The notes under the pieces are model-generated. The model was not told where the DNA came from, ran no database searches, and saw only the letters and a list, made by a program, of their open reading frames with translations. The translations under genes and the position numbers were made by a program. Positions 45,995 to 55,092 of a stretch of DNA of 64,000 nucleotides are shown here, in pieces (the stretch's first letter is position 1; the number at the start of each line of letters is the position of its first letter). Source of the DNA: Hahella chejuensis KCTC 2396 (GTDB lineage: Bacteria; Pseudomonadota; Gammaproteobacteria; Pseudomonadales; Oleiphilaceae); contig NC_007645.1 in the NCBI RefSeq assembly GCF_000012985.1, positions 4,300,581 through 4,364,580 on the forward strand. The letters run 5' to 3'.

Positions 45995-46786
45995 TCAAAC
46001 CACACTCGCCCGATGACGGTCACTCACCTGCCCCACGCCGGCCTTCATCAGCCGCTGTAATAACGCAGGACGCCCATGCTCCATGGACCAGCGCATTTCC
46101 TCTTCGGTAATGACAGTGGCGATAAGGATTTCCATATTGCCATTGGACAGTTTTCCTGATGACGGCAGCGGCGGTTGGGCTTTGGCGATGAGGACGTTGA
46201 TGAACTCGGATTCGCCGGCCTGGATTTCCTCCACCGTCAGGCCGTCATGCTTGCTGACGCGCTCCAGTATGCCTGCATCGTTGAGAATCTCCGCGTTGGC
46301 GGTCCACTGTAGAAACCAAAGCGGCCATTCCGCTTTTTCCCGGGCGATAACCAGCATCTCGTATCCGTAGCCCGGGACGCCGTCAGTCTGCGCCGCCGCC
46401 TCTTTTCGGGTCAGCGTCGCCGCTGTGCTGACCACACGCCCCTGCTCATCCTTCTCTACTTCCACGTTCTGCGCCGCAACGCCCGAGGGCATGTCCGGAT
46501 TGGTGAAGCCGAAGGTGGTGTACACCCACATGCCTTCGCCCAATTTATTGGCGGGAATCATATACAGCCCCCCGCCGGGCCATACGCCGAACATGTGGCC
46601 GATCTTCAAAATTTCCGACGGCAACGCGCCAAAGTGCGTCTCGTAATATTCAGAGCGTTCATCGTAGACTTTTCGCCAGAACTGCTCTTGCGGGTTTCCA
46701 TTCTGCGTGATCGGCGCAGCGCCCTGGTCACTCGCAGACGCTTTGCTGGAGAAAAATCCGGCCAGTTTTTTAAATAAGCTTTTCAC
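45995..46786 (-). CDS. SUFU (suppressor of fused)-like domain protein
   Basis: 263 residues from GTG 46786, supported by AAGGAG just upstream; the frame continues to 46894 but overlaps the upstream gene. The domain (about residues 45-215) has the bacterial SUFU pattern: HFGALPSEILKIGHMFGVWPGGGLYMIPA, YTTFGFTNPDMPSGV, PGYGYEMLVIAREKAEWPLWFLQ. The N-terminus is basic with a short hydrophobic stretch (LFKKLAGFFSS). Bacterial SUFU proteins are thought to be immunity or regulatory proteins. It lies 38 bases after the LysE exporter gene. Confidence 0.75.
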   Translation of the reverse strand: MKSLFKKLAGFFSSKASASDQGAAPITQNGNPQEQFWRKVYDERSEYYETHFGALPSEILKIGHMFGVWPGGGLYMIPANKLGEGMWVYTTFGFTNPDMPSGVAAQNVEVEKDEQGRVVSTAATLTRKEAAAQTDGVPGYGYEMLVIAREKAEWPLWFLQWTANAEILNDAGILERVSKHDGLTVEEIQAGESEFINVLIAKAQPPLPSSGKLSNGNMEILIATVITEEEMRWSMEHGRPALLQRLMKAGVGQVSDRHRASVV

Positions 46787-46824
46787 GCTCACTCCTTTTG
46801 ACGACTTCCTGTGAGTTGAGGCTC

Positions 46825-47439
46825 TCAACGCTCCACTGTCGCGAGCTTGACGCCTAATGCGACGAAAGCGCCGGCGAAGGTTTTCTGGGTCCACCTCATC
46901 AGTTTGGGGGAGCCTGTAATGTAGGCGCGCACGGCGTTGGCGAACAGGCCGTAAAGGGTGAAGACCGCCAGCGTCATTCCCATGAAAATAGCGCTCAACA
47001 GCAGCATGTGAGAGACCGGCGAAGCGGCGTCGTGAGGCACGAATTGAGGCAGAAACGCCAGAAAAAATATGGAAAGCTTGGGGTTCAGAATGTTGATCAG
47101 GCAGGCTTTGATGGCGAAGCTCGTGGCTTTTTTCTCTTGCGCCGAGGCGTCAAAGGCGACAACGCCGGACTCCCTCCACATCACCCAGGCGAGATACATC
47201 AGATAGGCTACGCCGACATATTTGACAACCTGAAAGGCCAGACTGCTGGCGTGTAGAATCGCCGCCAGCCCCAAAGCGCAGGCCAGCAAATGCGGAATAA
47301 TGCCTGCGGTGCATCCCACGGAGGCGAACAGAGCCGCGCGCCGACCGCCCATCAGACCGGCGGATACGGTGTACAACACACCCGTGCCGGGAAGCAACAC
47401 AACAATCAGGGAAGTCATCAGATATTCAAGGCTAACCAT
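46825..47439 (-). CDS. LysE/RhtB-family amino acid exporter
   Basis: A 204-residue membrane protein with about six helices. The N-terminus (LVVLLPGTGVLYTVSAGLMGGRRAALFASVGCTAGIIPHLL-type block, here SLIVVLLPGTGVLYTVSAGL) and NPKLSIFFLAFLPQFV are hallmarks of the LysE family, which exports lysine, homoserine, threonine or other amino acids. Start ATG 47439. It is upstream of the SUFU-domain gene and may share its transcript. Substrate unknown. Confidence 0.85.
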   Translation of the reverse strand: MVSLEYLMTSLIVVLLPGTGVLYTVSAGLMGGRRAALFASVGCTAGIIPHLLACALGLAAILHASSLAFQVVKYVGVAYLMYLAWVMWRESGVVAFDASAQEKKATSFAIKACLINILNPKLSIFFLAFLPQFVPHDAASPVSHMLLLSAIFMGMTLAVFTLYGLFANAVRAYITGSPKLMRWTQKTFAGAFVALGVKLATVER

Positions 47440-47603
47440 AGTTTATCCCTTGCTTATGGCGTGACGATAAGTCTTTCCGTTAGTGGGGAGGGCCAAGTTC
47501 TAACACTCGCAGAAACACCGATCAACCCCATCTCGCTCGAATACAAGCAAGTCTGTGAAACCTTTAAACATTTTAGGCGACATTTGCCGCCAACGCGGCG
47601 CTT

Positions 47604-48278
47604 TCAATCCAACGCGACGCCTTTATCCATCAGAGACTTCTTCAGGTGGTCGATATTAGCGCGCAGTTTCGGCGCCACGTCTTTCTCCATGCGCTCAGTA
47701 ACTTTCAACAGCTCCGCGCCGCCGTATTCAGATCCATATACCCGTCGCTCTATTTTCTGGCGAATATCATTGGCTTCCCGATAGTAGCGTTGAATTTCCG
47801 AGATGAACTCGGAGGGCGTCTCCAGGGTGGCGGGAGAATAGCGCATGCTCTCCCACACAAACAGGTCCAATTGCAGCTGATATTGCTTGATGGTGTTGTC
47901 GCTGGCGCGCTGGACAAACGCCGCGTACTCCTTCGCCTGTGCAATATTGCTTTGCAGCTCGCTGTAGAGAGAACTGCGCAAATAATAGTTATTCTGGCGG
48001 GAAGTCAGGTCATCGAATGCGATCGCCTGATTCAGGCCCTCCTGCGCAGCGAGAAAAACGCCCAGCACCGTCGCCGCCAGCATGAATATCTGGCTCAACC
48101 AGAAGCTGGATTCTTTCACGCCTCCCGCGGCGGGACGCCGTTCCTGCTGTTGACCTTGCTCGCTTGAAGAAACCTGACGCCACATATGCCGCTCACCGCT
48201 GTTGGTTGCAAATTCGGCGATTTTATCTGCGCGCTCAATATAGCGCTGCACAAATAGTTCTAGCCTGTTCGCCCCCAT
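47604..48278 (-). CDS. Single-pass membrane protein with coiled-coil domain, copy 2
   Basis: About 224 residues from ATG 48278, 23 bases after the HupE-like gene ends; ATG 48185 aligns with the start of its paralog at 42249 and is the alternative. The transmembrane helix is SQIFMLAATVLGVFLAAQ. Downstream the sequence matches copy 1 at most positions by eye, including FDDLTSRQNNYYLR, LFVWESMRYSP, EIQRYYRE and TERMEK. It is the last gene of an operon with the YHYH and HupE/UreJ proteins, which gives this copy a context the first copy lacks. Confidence 0.75.
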   Translation of the reverse strand: MGANRLELFVQRYIERADKIAEFATNSGERHMWRQVSSSEQGQQQERRPAAGGVKESSFWLSQIFMLAATVLGVFLAAQEGLNQAIAFDDLTSRQNNYYLRSSLYSELQSNIAQAKEYAAFVQRASDNTIKQYQLQLDLFVWESMRYSPATLETPSEFISEIQRYYREANDIRQKIERRVYGSEYGGAELLKVTERMEKDVAPKLRANIDHLKKSLMDKGVALD

Positions 48279-48300
48279 TTCAACACCGGGCTTTTGACCT

Positions 48301-49401
48301 CTATGCAACCAGTCGCTCCACCAGCCAATAACCGCCCATCGCCGCCACGAACAAGGAGCCAACCCGCGCCATGCGCAGCAAGTTCCAATCTTTCATTCCG
48401 TAGTAAATCAAGGCGTACGCCGCGGTGACGATGGCGATCTGTCCCGCCTCTACGCCCAGGTTGAACGACATGAGCGCGCCAGCTAACTGGTCGCCAAGTC
48501 CAATCTCTCGCAGGATGTATGAAAAACCGAAACCGTGAATCAGTCCGAATGAGAACGTCACCAGCAAGCGGCGTTTCCAGCGTGCGGATATGTTTTTTGG
48601 CGAAGGCTCTCCGCTCAGCTCCCACAAATTCTCCAGCGCCACGTAGACAAGGCTTAACGCAATGCCCGCCTCCACCCACATCATCGGCGGACTGATCCAA
48701 TTCAACACAGAGACCGCCAGTGTGATCGAATGCGCAACCGTAAAAGAGGTGGTCAACGCAGCCAGCTGTTTCCACCCTAAAGGCAGCAGTAAAAGGCCCA
48801 GCAGAAACAAGAGATGATCAAAGCCGAAAACAATGTGCTCCAACCCCAGCATAAAATAGTCGGAATACTGGCTCATGCCGCTGGAGCCGCCCAGGTTCCC
48901 CATAAAGTCGTCCGTCAGTGTTTTGCTCCATGCCCGCAAAGACTGCGCCACGGGAATCTCCTGAGTTCTGCGCGCACTGTCAAACACCACCGTGGCGGTC
49001 CGGTCCGCCAGGACAATACGCACGAAATTCTTGTGCTCGGCATTGTTTTGCAACAGGAGATAGCCAACCGTTAAGACGCCGATATCGCTACCGCAGTCGT
49101 AAAGCATGGCGAACTGACGCGAGGCGATTTGCTCCAGTGTCTGTGAGCGGGCGTCTATCAGAACGCAGGCTCGATCGCCGTTGCGCAACGGAAAGCCTGC
49201 GCCAACCAAGGCCGTCATCGCTTCGCTCCTGGAAGCGATGACGGAGTCGGCGGCGAACTCCGCCTCAGGCGCGGTATACACAACCTTCACTTTGCTGGCG
49301 CCGATCTGCACGGCGGTATCGGTGACGCCTGCCTGATGCGCCCACGCCGGGGCGGTCAGAAGAACAAACAACGCTGCGAATGCGAATCTGAAAGCGCTCA
49401 T
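48301..49401 (-). CDS. HupE/UreJ-family membrane protein
   Basis: 366 residues from ATG 49401 (GGGAGG six bases upstream; an in-frame TTG at 49407 is the other option). An N-terminal signal peptide ends AWAHQAG. The first 190 residues are periplasmic, with two cysteines (DRACVLIDA and LYDCGSD) that could form a disulfide. The C-terminal part has six or so helices with the HupE/UreJ signature LGLEHIVFGFDHLLFLLGLLLLP and GLIHGFGFS. Family members move nickel or other metals. The upstream gene is a YHYH lipoprotein and the downstream one a coiled-coil membrane protein. Confidence 0.85.
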   Translation of the reverse strand: MSAFRFAFAALFVLLTAPAWAHQAGVTDTAVQIGASKVKVVYTAPEAEFAADSVIASRSEAMTALVGAGFPLRNGDRACVLIDARSQTLEQIASRQFAMLYDCGSDIGVLTVGYLLLQNNAEHKNFVRIVLADRTATVVFDSARRTQEIPVAQSLRAWSKTLTDDFMGNLGGSSGMSQYSDYFMLGLEHIVFGFDHLLFLLGLLLLPLGWKQLAALTTSFTVAHSITLAVSVLNWISPPMMWVEAGIALSLVYVALENLWELSGEPSPKNISARWKRRLLVTFSFGLIHGFGFSYILREIGLGDQLAGALMSFNLGVEAGQIAIVTAAYALIYYGMKDWNLLRMARVGSLFVAAMGGYWLVERLVA

Positions 49402-49414
49402 CGCCAACCTCCCT

Positions 49415-50503
49415 TTATTTGTTGAACGAGCTGTCAGGCGCGCCTCGGAAACAATTCAGCACCCAGGGATAAGCATCGGTCACGTAGTAGCCGTATTGAC
49501 CGTCCACCGTCATGCCGTTACAGGCGTCAAGGTCGCCAGCGTTGGTGAACTCCCAATCGTCAATATAGGTTCCATCGTAGGCGCCGCCCGGGTTATTCGT
49601 GCTCTTGGTCCCCCGGGAGCCGGTCTTTAGGGTGTAGCCGGATACAGCCTTGCGCACCGTGCCTGTGTCAGGGTCCAGAAAATAGCTGCCGTAGATCGGA
49701 AAACCATCCGCCGCGAAACCAATCACCGGCGATCCGTTTGGTCCGGGATTGCTATCGAACATGGCGTTGGGGTTGCCATGATAATGGTACAGACCGCCCG
49801 GTTGGGTGTGGGCGTTATGGGCGTCCGCGCCGAATTTGCTGTCTGCGCCCAGAGGGTCCAACAACCAGTCGGACGTGTCTGGACACCCAATGGCGGTGTT
49901 GCCGTCTGCATCCGCCATGGGGCTGGAGGGGTTATAGCAGCCTGCGGACAACAGATCCAATACCACTCCGTTCAACATCACGCCATTCACCAGACGCTGA
50001 CTGAGCGAGGTGGTGGAAGACGCAGAGGAAGGATTTCTGGGAATATGGAAGCTCTGACTGACCTCCGCCACGCTGTTGGCGAAATGCGCGGAGGCGTCGT
50101 TGAAATCGTGATTGGGAATCGAGTTGGACGTCAGCGTGCAACTGTCCGAGTCGCTGCTGATGGTCACCGCCGCATCAAAGCCAAACCCACGCTGGATATC
50201 CGTCACGGACGCTTCAAGCGTGTTGTCATAATCGGCGCAGTCGCCGCTGGTTTCGGTAAATATTGCATTGGTGATATCAACGCTGAAGGCGTCTCCAGCA
50301 TCGCCCGACGTATCGCTTGAGGAACCTTCATCAACCGATACTCCCGAGTCATCGCTGGCCGCCCCATCGGACACCGCCGCAGAGCCTCCGCAACCGGACA
50401 AAATCAGTCCCGCACTCAGACACAGCGCCGCCAAACCACTTCCGCCCAGCCTGATCGCATCATAATACCCATCGCAGCTTTTTGTTTTTAAAGAGCTTTT
50501 CAT
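49415..50503 (-). CDS. YHYH-domain lipoprotein
   Basis: A 362-residue secreted lipoprotein (lipobox LILSGC, followed by a Ser/Asp-rich linker to about residue 70). The domain is identified by GGLYHYHGNPNAMF and VIGFAADGFPIYG, the YHYH signature. The sequence is rich in Asp/Asn and has several cysteines that could form disulfides. Its stop is only 13 bases from the HupE/UreJ start, so they are co-transcribed. The YHYH proteins are of unknown function; metal or copper handling is a common guess, and the histidines fit metal binding. Confidence 0.83.
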   Translation of the reverse strand: MKSSLKTKSCDGYYDAIRLGGSGLAALCLSAGLILSGCGGSAAVSDGAASDDSGVSVDEGSSSDTSGDAGDAFSVDITNAIFTETSGDCADYDNTLEASVTDIQRGFGFDAAVTISSDSDSCTLTSNSIPNHDFNDASAHFANSVAEVSQSFHIPRNPSSASSTTSLSQRLVNGVMLNGVVLDLLSAGCYNPSSPMADADGNTAIGCPDTSDWLLDPLGADSKFGADAHNAHTQPGGLYHYHGNPNAMFDSNPGPNGSPVIGFAADGFPIYGSYFLDPDTGTVRKAVSGYTLKTGSRGTKSTNNPGGAYDGTYIDDWEFTNAGDLDACNGMTVDGQYGYYVTDAYPWVLNCFRGAPDSSFNK

Positions 50504-50647
50504 ACAGCCACCTACACCTGTTATTCACGTTATTCTTCCCGATCCGTGAAGAACATAGTAAGAGGCGAATCCGCAGGAACTACGGAAGAAGTGTGTAAGA
50601 AATGAGGAAATGGCTAAAACTGAGACTATCGCCCTCGCTGACTCTGA

Positions 50648-51436
50648 CTACTTCAAATACCGCCCCGGCGTTTCTCCAAAGTAACGCCGAAACAGCGCAA
50701 TAAAGGCGCTGACGCTGTCGTATCCCAGGTCCAGGGCGGTTTGGGTGACGGAGACACCCTGGGCCAGGAGTTCGAGGGCGCGGGCCAGTCTGGCCAGTTG
50801 TCGCCATTGTCCCAGGGACAGACCGGTTTCTTCGCGGAATTTGCGGGTCAACGTACGTTCGCTCAGACCGATGTCACTGGCCAGCGCCAGCAAGGAATCG
50901 TTGTTTTCCGGGGTGGCGAGCAGTTTATGGCTCAGACGCAGAAGGCGTTGGTCTCTTGGCATGGGCAGGTGCAGTGCGGGTTGTTGCGCCGCTTGAATTT
51001 CATCCATCAGGACATGCAACAAGCGGCGACGGGGGGCGTCCAGGGGCTCGCCGGCGGTCCACTCGGCGATTCGCGCGATGACAGGCGTCATCAAGGCGTT
51101 CGCTTCGTATACGCATGGCTCGTCAGGCAAGGGTTCACAAATATCTGGATGCAAGTAAAGGCTCCAGCCGGCTATGGCGCCGAAATACTGCGCGCCGTGT
51201 CGTACGCCTGGGGGTATCCAGCCCAGACGATTGGACGGCATTAACCAGCGCCCGGCATCCGTATCCACCACCGTCAGCCCCTGCAATACACAGAACAATT
51301 GCCCATGTTCATGAGAATGCCCTTCCCTTTCTTCCGTCCCCTCCGATCTTAGGCGGCGCACCAAAATATCTTGAGGTAAAACCGGCGAACCGGCATTAGC
51401 ACGAAAGGGAGACATAATTTTGGCCGGATTGAGCAA
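50648..51436 (-). CDS. AraC-family regulator with cupin sensor domain
   Basis: A 262-residue protein. The N-terminal part is a cupin-like domain (HSHEHGQLFCVLQGLTVVDTDAGRW, GWIPPGVRHGAQYFG), and residues about 165-262 form the double helix-turn-helix of AraC proteins (SDIGLSERTLTRKFREETG, DLGYDSVSAFIALFRRYFGETPGRYL). ATG 51415 is a shorter alternative start. It is divergent from the small gene at 51541, a likely target. Effector unknown. Confidence 0.88.
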   Translation of the reverse strand: MLNPAKIMSPFRANAGSPVLPQDILVRRLRSEGTEEREGHSHEHGQLFCVLQGLTVVDTDAGRWLMPSNRLGWIPPGVRHGAQYFGAIAGWSLYLHPDICEPLPDEPCVYEANALMTPVIARIAEWTAGEPLDAPRRRLLHVLMDEIQAAQQPALHLPMPRDQRLLRLSHKLLATPENNDSLLALASDIGLSERTLTRKFREETGLSLGQWRQLARLARALELLAQGVSVTQTALDLGYDSVSAFIALFRRYFGETPGRYLK

Positions 51437-51540
51437 TTTATTTTCTGACTGGCGTTAGCCGGTCAATCTAGGGGGAAATAACATAGAAATCAATCCGGCG
51501 CCCCCATCTGGGCCCGCCCCCCCCAAAGGAGATCGTAGAT

Positions 51541-51798
51541 ATGAAACCTGAACAAGTACTTGCCGAAAATGAAAGCATGTTCGCCCATCAGGGCGTAACG
51601 TTGCGCAAAGGGTCAATCGCGGCGTTTATGCTCAGCGCCCGCGATATGAAGGATAAGCGCCTTTCTGACGCGGATCGGGCGGCGGCGAAAAACGACTTGC
51701 TGGCACTTATCCCGGGCCTGCGCCAGTTGGGCGTGTTCGAGACCTTTGAGGTCAGAGACCCGGAAATTCGGGCGCTGGTGGAGCAAGCGGGACGCTAA
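51541..51798 (+). CDS. Small conserved-looking protein of unknown function
   Basis: An 85-residue cytoplasmic protein with an excellent ribosome binding site (AAAGGAGATC, then ATG 51541). The sequence is helical and charged (DMKDKRLSDADRAAAKNDLLALIPGLRQLGVFETFEVRDPEIRALVEQ). No family recognised. It is divergent from an AraC regulator 104 bases away, which probably controls it. Confidence 0.7.
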   Translation: MKPEQVLAENESMFAHQGVTLRKGSIAAFMLSARDMKDKRLSDADRAAAKNDLLALIPGLRQLGVFETFEVRDPEIRALVEQAGR

Positions 51799-51829
51799 TC
51801 CCTCCCCTGTGGTATCAAGACTCGATCAG

Positions 51830-51855
51830 ACCGGAACGCCCCACGGCGCTCCGGT
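51830..51855. terminator. Hairpin between convergent genes
   Basis: Arms ACCGGAACGCC and GGCGCTCCGGT with one mismatch around CCAC, placed between the small gene and the cytochrome gene. No T-tract follows. Confidence 0.45.
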
Positions 51856-51874
51856 TATCTCGGCGAAAGTCGCC

Positions 51875-53716
51875 TCACAACGTTTTCAAATACTCCAGCA
51901 ACTCCATGCGCTCGACCTCTTTCATGTCGTTAGCGCCATACTCATGCCCACTGTTGGAATTGCCCTTCAGGTCCGTATCGTATTCAAACGTTTTGATCAA
52001 CGTGCCGTCCGACAGTGTCATATGCGGCATGGAGACGTATCCAACTTTAACCACATCCAGCTCCCGCGAGCCCAGATAAAACTTCTTCGAGCGCTGCGAC
52101 GCCGGCAGCAACAGCTCGTAAAGATTCGGCACAGAGCCGTTATGCAGATAAGGAGCCGTCGCCCATATGCCGTTCAATGGCCGCGCCTTATATGTCCCCT
52201 CACTGATAGGAAGATTATCGCCGCAGGCGACTGAAGGCGATTGTTTGATTTTGAACTGCTGCAAAATATCCTGGATTTTCTCCAGACGCGCTTTCTCGGA
52301 ATGCAGCTCGGTCGCATAGTCCACGGAGGCCGCTTCGATAGAGTCCGCCGTATGCTCCAACAACCCTCCCACCGCTGCATTCACCAATGGCTCCAGCCCG
52401 GACGTCGTGGCGGGAATGGGGTCTCCGATTATGCCCATGCTCTTGCGGCCTTCATATTTGCCGGCTTCATAGCACTTCATCATGTTGGTCCATTCAAGCG
52501 GGTCCGTGCCAACCTCATTGATCGGCGTCAGCACTGCATTGTAAATCGCCGCTTCACGGCTACGGGGAATCACTTGATGGCAGCTCAGGCAAAACTTATC
52601 GTAATGAAGTTTGCCGCGGGCAGCGGTCTCTGGATTGACGGCGGGAAGATACTCCGTCGGCCACGCCGGCGAGCGCAAATCCGCCACCCAGGCTTCCAGA
52701 TCGCCCAGCCCCTTGATATCAAACGAGGACTTGTAGCGATACACCGATTTGTCGTCAGGGATATTGATTTGGCCATACACGCCAAGCACTTCGCCCGCAT
52801 TGCGAATCAACGCGCCAAAATCAAACGGGCCATTGGGCGCAAAGCCTGTCCATTGCACCACATCGGACTGCTGAGTCCCCCACAAAAACGGGTAGCTGAC
52901 CGGCGCATTGGCGGGATGCCCATTGTTGGGCATATCGTTGAAGTACACCATGATCTGATTGAATATCTGCCCGATGGCGTCCACCCGCCCGTAGCCATAA
53001 TCCGGCTGATGCGGCGCGGAATGATTGATCAGATTGCGGGTGGCCAATTCTTCCGTTTGCGCCAGCAGCGCCTGGCGCAGCTTGAATCTGGATTCCATAT
53101 CTGGCTCGCCCAACACATTGTTGGCGAAACGGTCGAACTTGGCGTTGTCCTGATAGGTGCTGCTCAACGCATCCACCAATGCGGCGTTGAATGTCTGCAC
53201 GTCTCCCAGTGTCGGGCCGCCGTCGATACGTATTTCCTGCCCCCGATAGCGGACCTGACCGGTGTGACAAGCGGCGCAACTGAACCCCATCCACTGCTCG
53301 CCGTCTTTCCCGACATCCTTGACGAAGCCTACCGGCAATCCATCCGGGTTCCAGGAGCCAACCTGAGTGGACGGCAGATAGCGCATGCGCTCCATATGGT
53401 CATCCGCGCGGAACAGCGCCTGACTGTCCTTGCGTTCCAATACCAGAAACCATTTGTAAGGAATAATCCGCGAGCCTTGAGAGGAAAAGTAGAACGCCGC
53501 CTGAGTGTCATCGGTCCAACCTTGATCTAAATCCACCACGTTACCTTTGGCGCCGGGAACTTTCTCTCCTTCCTGAATCCAGTTTCCCTCTTGTTTCAAT
53601 GCGCAAGAGCCGGTCAAACCTGACGCCAACGCCACTGCAAGCAACCCTGCGCAACGCTTCGATTTAGGACTCTCCAGCCAATTATCCTTCTCCAACATTG
53701 CCTGTCTTGTAGCCAT
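51875..53716 (-). CDS. Lipoprotein diheme cytochrome c (RoxA/cytochrome c peroxidase-like)
   Basis: About 613 residues from ATG 53716, which has GGATCAAGG upstream; the frame extends to 53743. The lipobox cysteine is in LTGSC (about residue 38). Two heme-c attachment sites are CAACH (about residues 147-151) and CLSCH (about 376-380). The pattern, including IRIDGGPTLGDVQTFNAALVDAL and ARPLNGIWATAPYLHNGSVPNLYELL, resembles the RoxA-type diheme family related to cytochrome c peroxidases and rubber oxygenases. The exact reaction is not inferable. It is expected in the outer membrane. Confidence 0.8.
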   Translation of the reverse strand: MATRQAMLEKDNWLESPKSKRCAGLLAVALASGLTGSCALKQEGNWIQEGEKVPGAKGNVVDLDQGWTDDTQAAFYFSSQGSRIIPYKWFLVLERKDSQALFRADDHMERMRYLPSTQVGSWNPDGLPVGFVKDVGKDGEQWMGFSCAACHTGQVRYRGQEIRIDGGPTLGDVQTFNAALVDALSSTYQDNAKFDRFANNVLGEPDMESRFKLRQALLAQTEELATRNLINHSAPHQPDYGYGRVDAIGQIFNQIMVYFNDMPNNGHPANAPVSYPFLWGTQQSDVVQWTGFAPNGPFDFGALIRNAGEVLGVYGQINIPDDKSVYRYKSSFDIKGLGDLEAWVADLRSPAWPTEYLPAVNPETAARGKLHYDKFCLSCHQVIPRSREAAIYNAVLTPINEVGTDPLEWTNMMKCYEAGKYEGRKSMGIIGDPIPATTSGLEPLVNAAVGGLLEHTADSIEAASVDYATELHSEKARLEKIQDILQQFKIKQSPSVACGDNLPISEGTYKARPLNGIWATAPYLHNGSVPNLYELLLPASQRSKKFYLGSRELDVVKVGYVSMPHMTLSDGTLIKTFEYDTDLKGNSNSGHEYGANDMKEVERMELLEYLKTL

Positions 53717-53840
53717 AGCCTTGATCCTTTCCCTTTGGTGCATTCCCTATGAGAATCTCCATTCGTTTATGATTCACAGCCACTTTTACTATAGACAGGG
53801 ATCGCCGACGGCGCTTGATCCGTCGGCCTGGGCGAGGGAT

Positions 53841-55049
53841 TTAATCGAGGTTGACGCTGACTTTCAGCTGTTTGGGGCCGTTAGCGGACAGAGACACGAA
53901 ATACACGGTGCCGTCATCCAGAAAAATGCCGTCAGTTCCGATATAGGACCAGCGATAGTCAACCGGTATCCGTTTCTCAAGAGAGATCGACGTCTTGGTG
54001 AGGGACAACACCATCAACCTGTCTGGCGCGGCGGGATAGACCGCCAGTAGTTTGCCGTTCACGGTTCGAATGGCTGGCTGCGCCTCTCGCACCAAAGGCG
54101 GCAGACTGGTATTTCTGGCGGTAATAGAGCCGTCCGCGGCGATCAAGAATGCAAATCCACCGCCGTTGCTGTAGGCGCCGGTCACCAGAAAGCGGTCAAT
54201 GGCGTCGATGTATTGCACGTCGTAGGTATAATACTCCTGGGTTTTGACCAGCTCGGTTTCCCCTTTCACCCATTTGTCGCTCACCGGATCGTACATGCGA
54301 TACATCAGACGCGCGTAGGACTTCCCGTCCACGAAACGCTGCCACACCAGCAAAGCGCGACGATCAGAGCCCGCCGCCAGCGGCCACCAGTCACGAGTGC
54401 GATCGCCGACAGCGACATGACGCTCGTGCAGCAGTTCTCCATGGGTGTCGTAGACCGCCATCATCACGTCGTCGCCGGAGCCAAGGTCGTCGACGCCGCC
54501 GCCATCCACCCACTCATCGGAATAAAACACCACAAAGCGTTTACCCGCCGCCGCCACATGGCCGGAATGACCGCCGTCGTATACGACTTGCTGATAGGCT
54601 TTGATCGGGCTCATGTCGCTGTCATAGAGCCCGAAGGTCTGCGCCAGCACATTCTCCGTATTCCACGCGTCTTCCATGGTGACCATGATATGACCATCGT
54701 CATTGATGGCGGAACTGGCCGGCTCTTGCGCCAACGGCGCGGAAATCAGAGTGACGGGATCAAGCTGAGGATTTTTCGGATCGATGTGGGAGTAATAAAC
54801 ATCGTGTATCCATTCATCGCCGTCGGCTTCCTTCGGTTCCAACGGCGATCCGGAACTGGACCAGATCAACACATATTTGCCGTCAGCCCGACGCACGAAA
54901 TCCACGCCGTGTTGAAACTCCCTCATATCCCGCATGCGGTCTGAGCCCGCTTCGGTGGTAAGGCTGATATACACAATATAAGAGGTCACGATCAGCCAGA
55001 TAACGGCCACAATCGCGATAACTCCGGTTTTCTTTGAGGTGATTGCCAT
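53841..55049 (-). CDS. Membrane-anchored repeat protein, possibly a beta-propeller
   Basis: A 402-residue protein with one N-terminal membrane helix (residues about 9-30; GVIAIVAVIWLIVTSYIVYIS). The rest is beta-rich with repeated patterns such as GKYVLIWSS, GHIMVTMEDA, KRFVVFYSDEW and DRRALLVWQRF, which looks like blades of a propeller. It is likely periplasmic. No family recognised. ATG 55049 has AGAGAGC upstream. It sits between the cytochrome and the methyltransferase genes, all on the minus strand. Confidence 0.6.
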   Translation of the reverse strand: MAITSKKTGVIAIVAVIWLIVTSYIVYISLTTEAGSDRMRDMREFQHGVDFVRRADGKYVLIWSSSGSPLEPKEADGDEWIHDVYYSHIDPKNPQLDPVTLISAPLAQEPASSAINDDGHIMVTMEDAWNTENVLAQTFGLYDSDMSPIKAYQQVVYDGGHSGHVAAAGKRFVVFYSDEWVDGGGVDDLGSGDDVMMAVYDTHGELLHERHVAVGDRTRDWWPLAAGSDRRALLVWQRFVDGKSYARLMYRMYDPVSDKWVKGETELVKTQEYYTYDVQYIDAIDRFLVTGAYSNGGGFAFLIAADGSITARNTSLPPLVREAQPAIRTVNGKLLAVYPAAPDRLMVLSLTKTSISLEKRIPVDYRWSYIGTDGIFLDDGTVYFVSLSANGPKQLKVSVNLD

Positions 55050-55092
55050 TTTTTTGCTCTCTGTCGCCAGTCAGTTAGTGACCGCAACAAGA

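Noticed and set aside
52241-53530. 429-residue plus-strand frame antisense to the diheme cytochrome gene
   Set aside because: The minus-strand gene has two heme motifs and a lipobox, while this frame has low-complexity His/Arg composition and no ribosome binding site.
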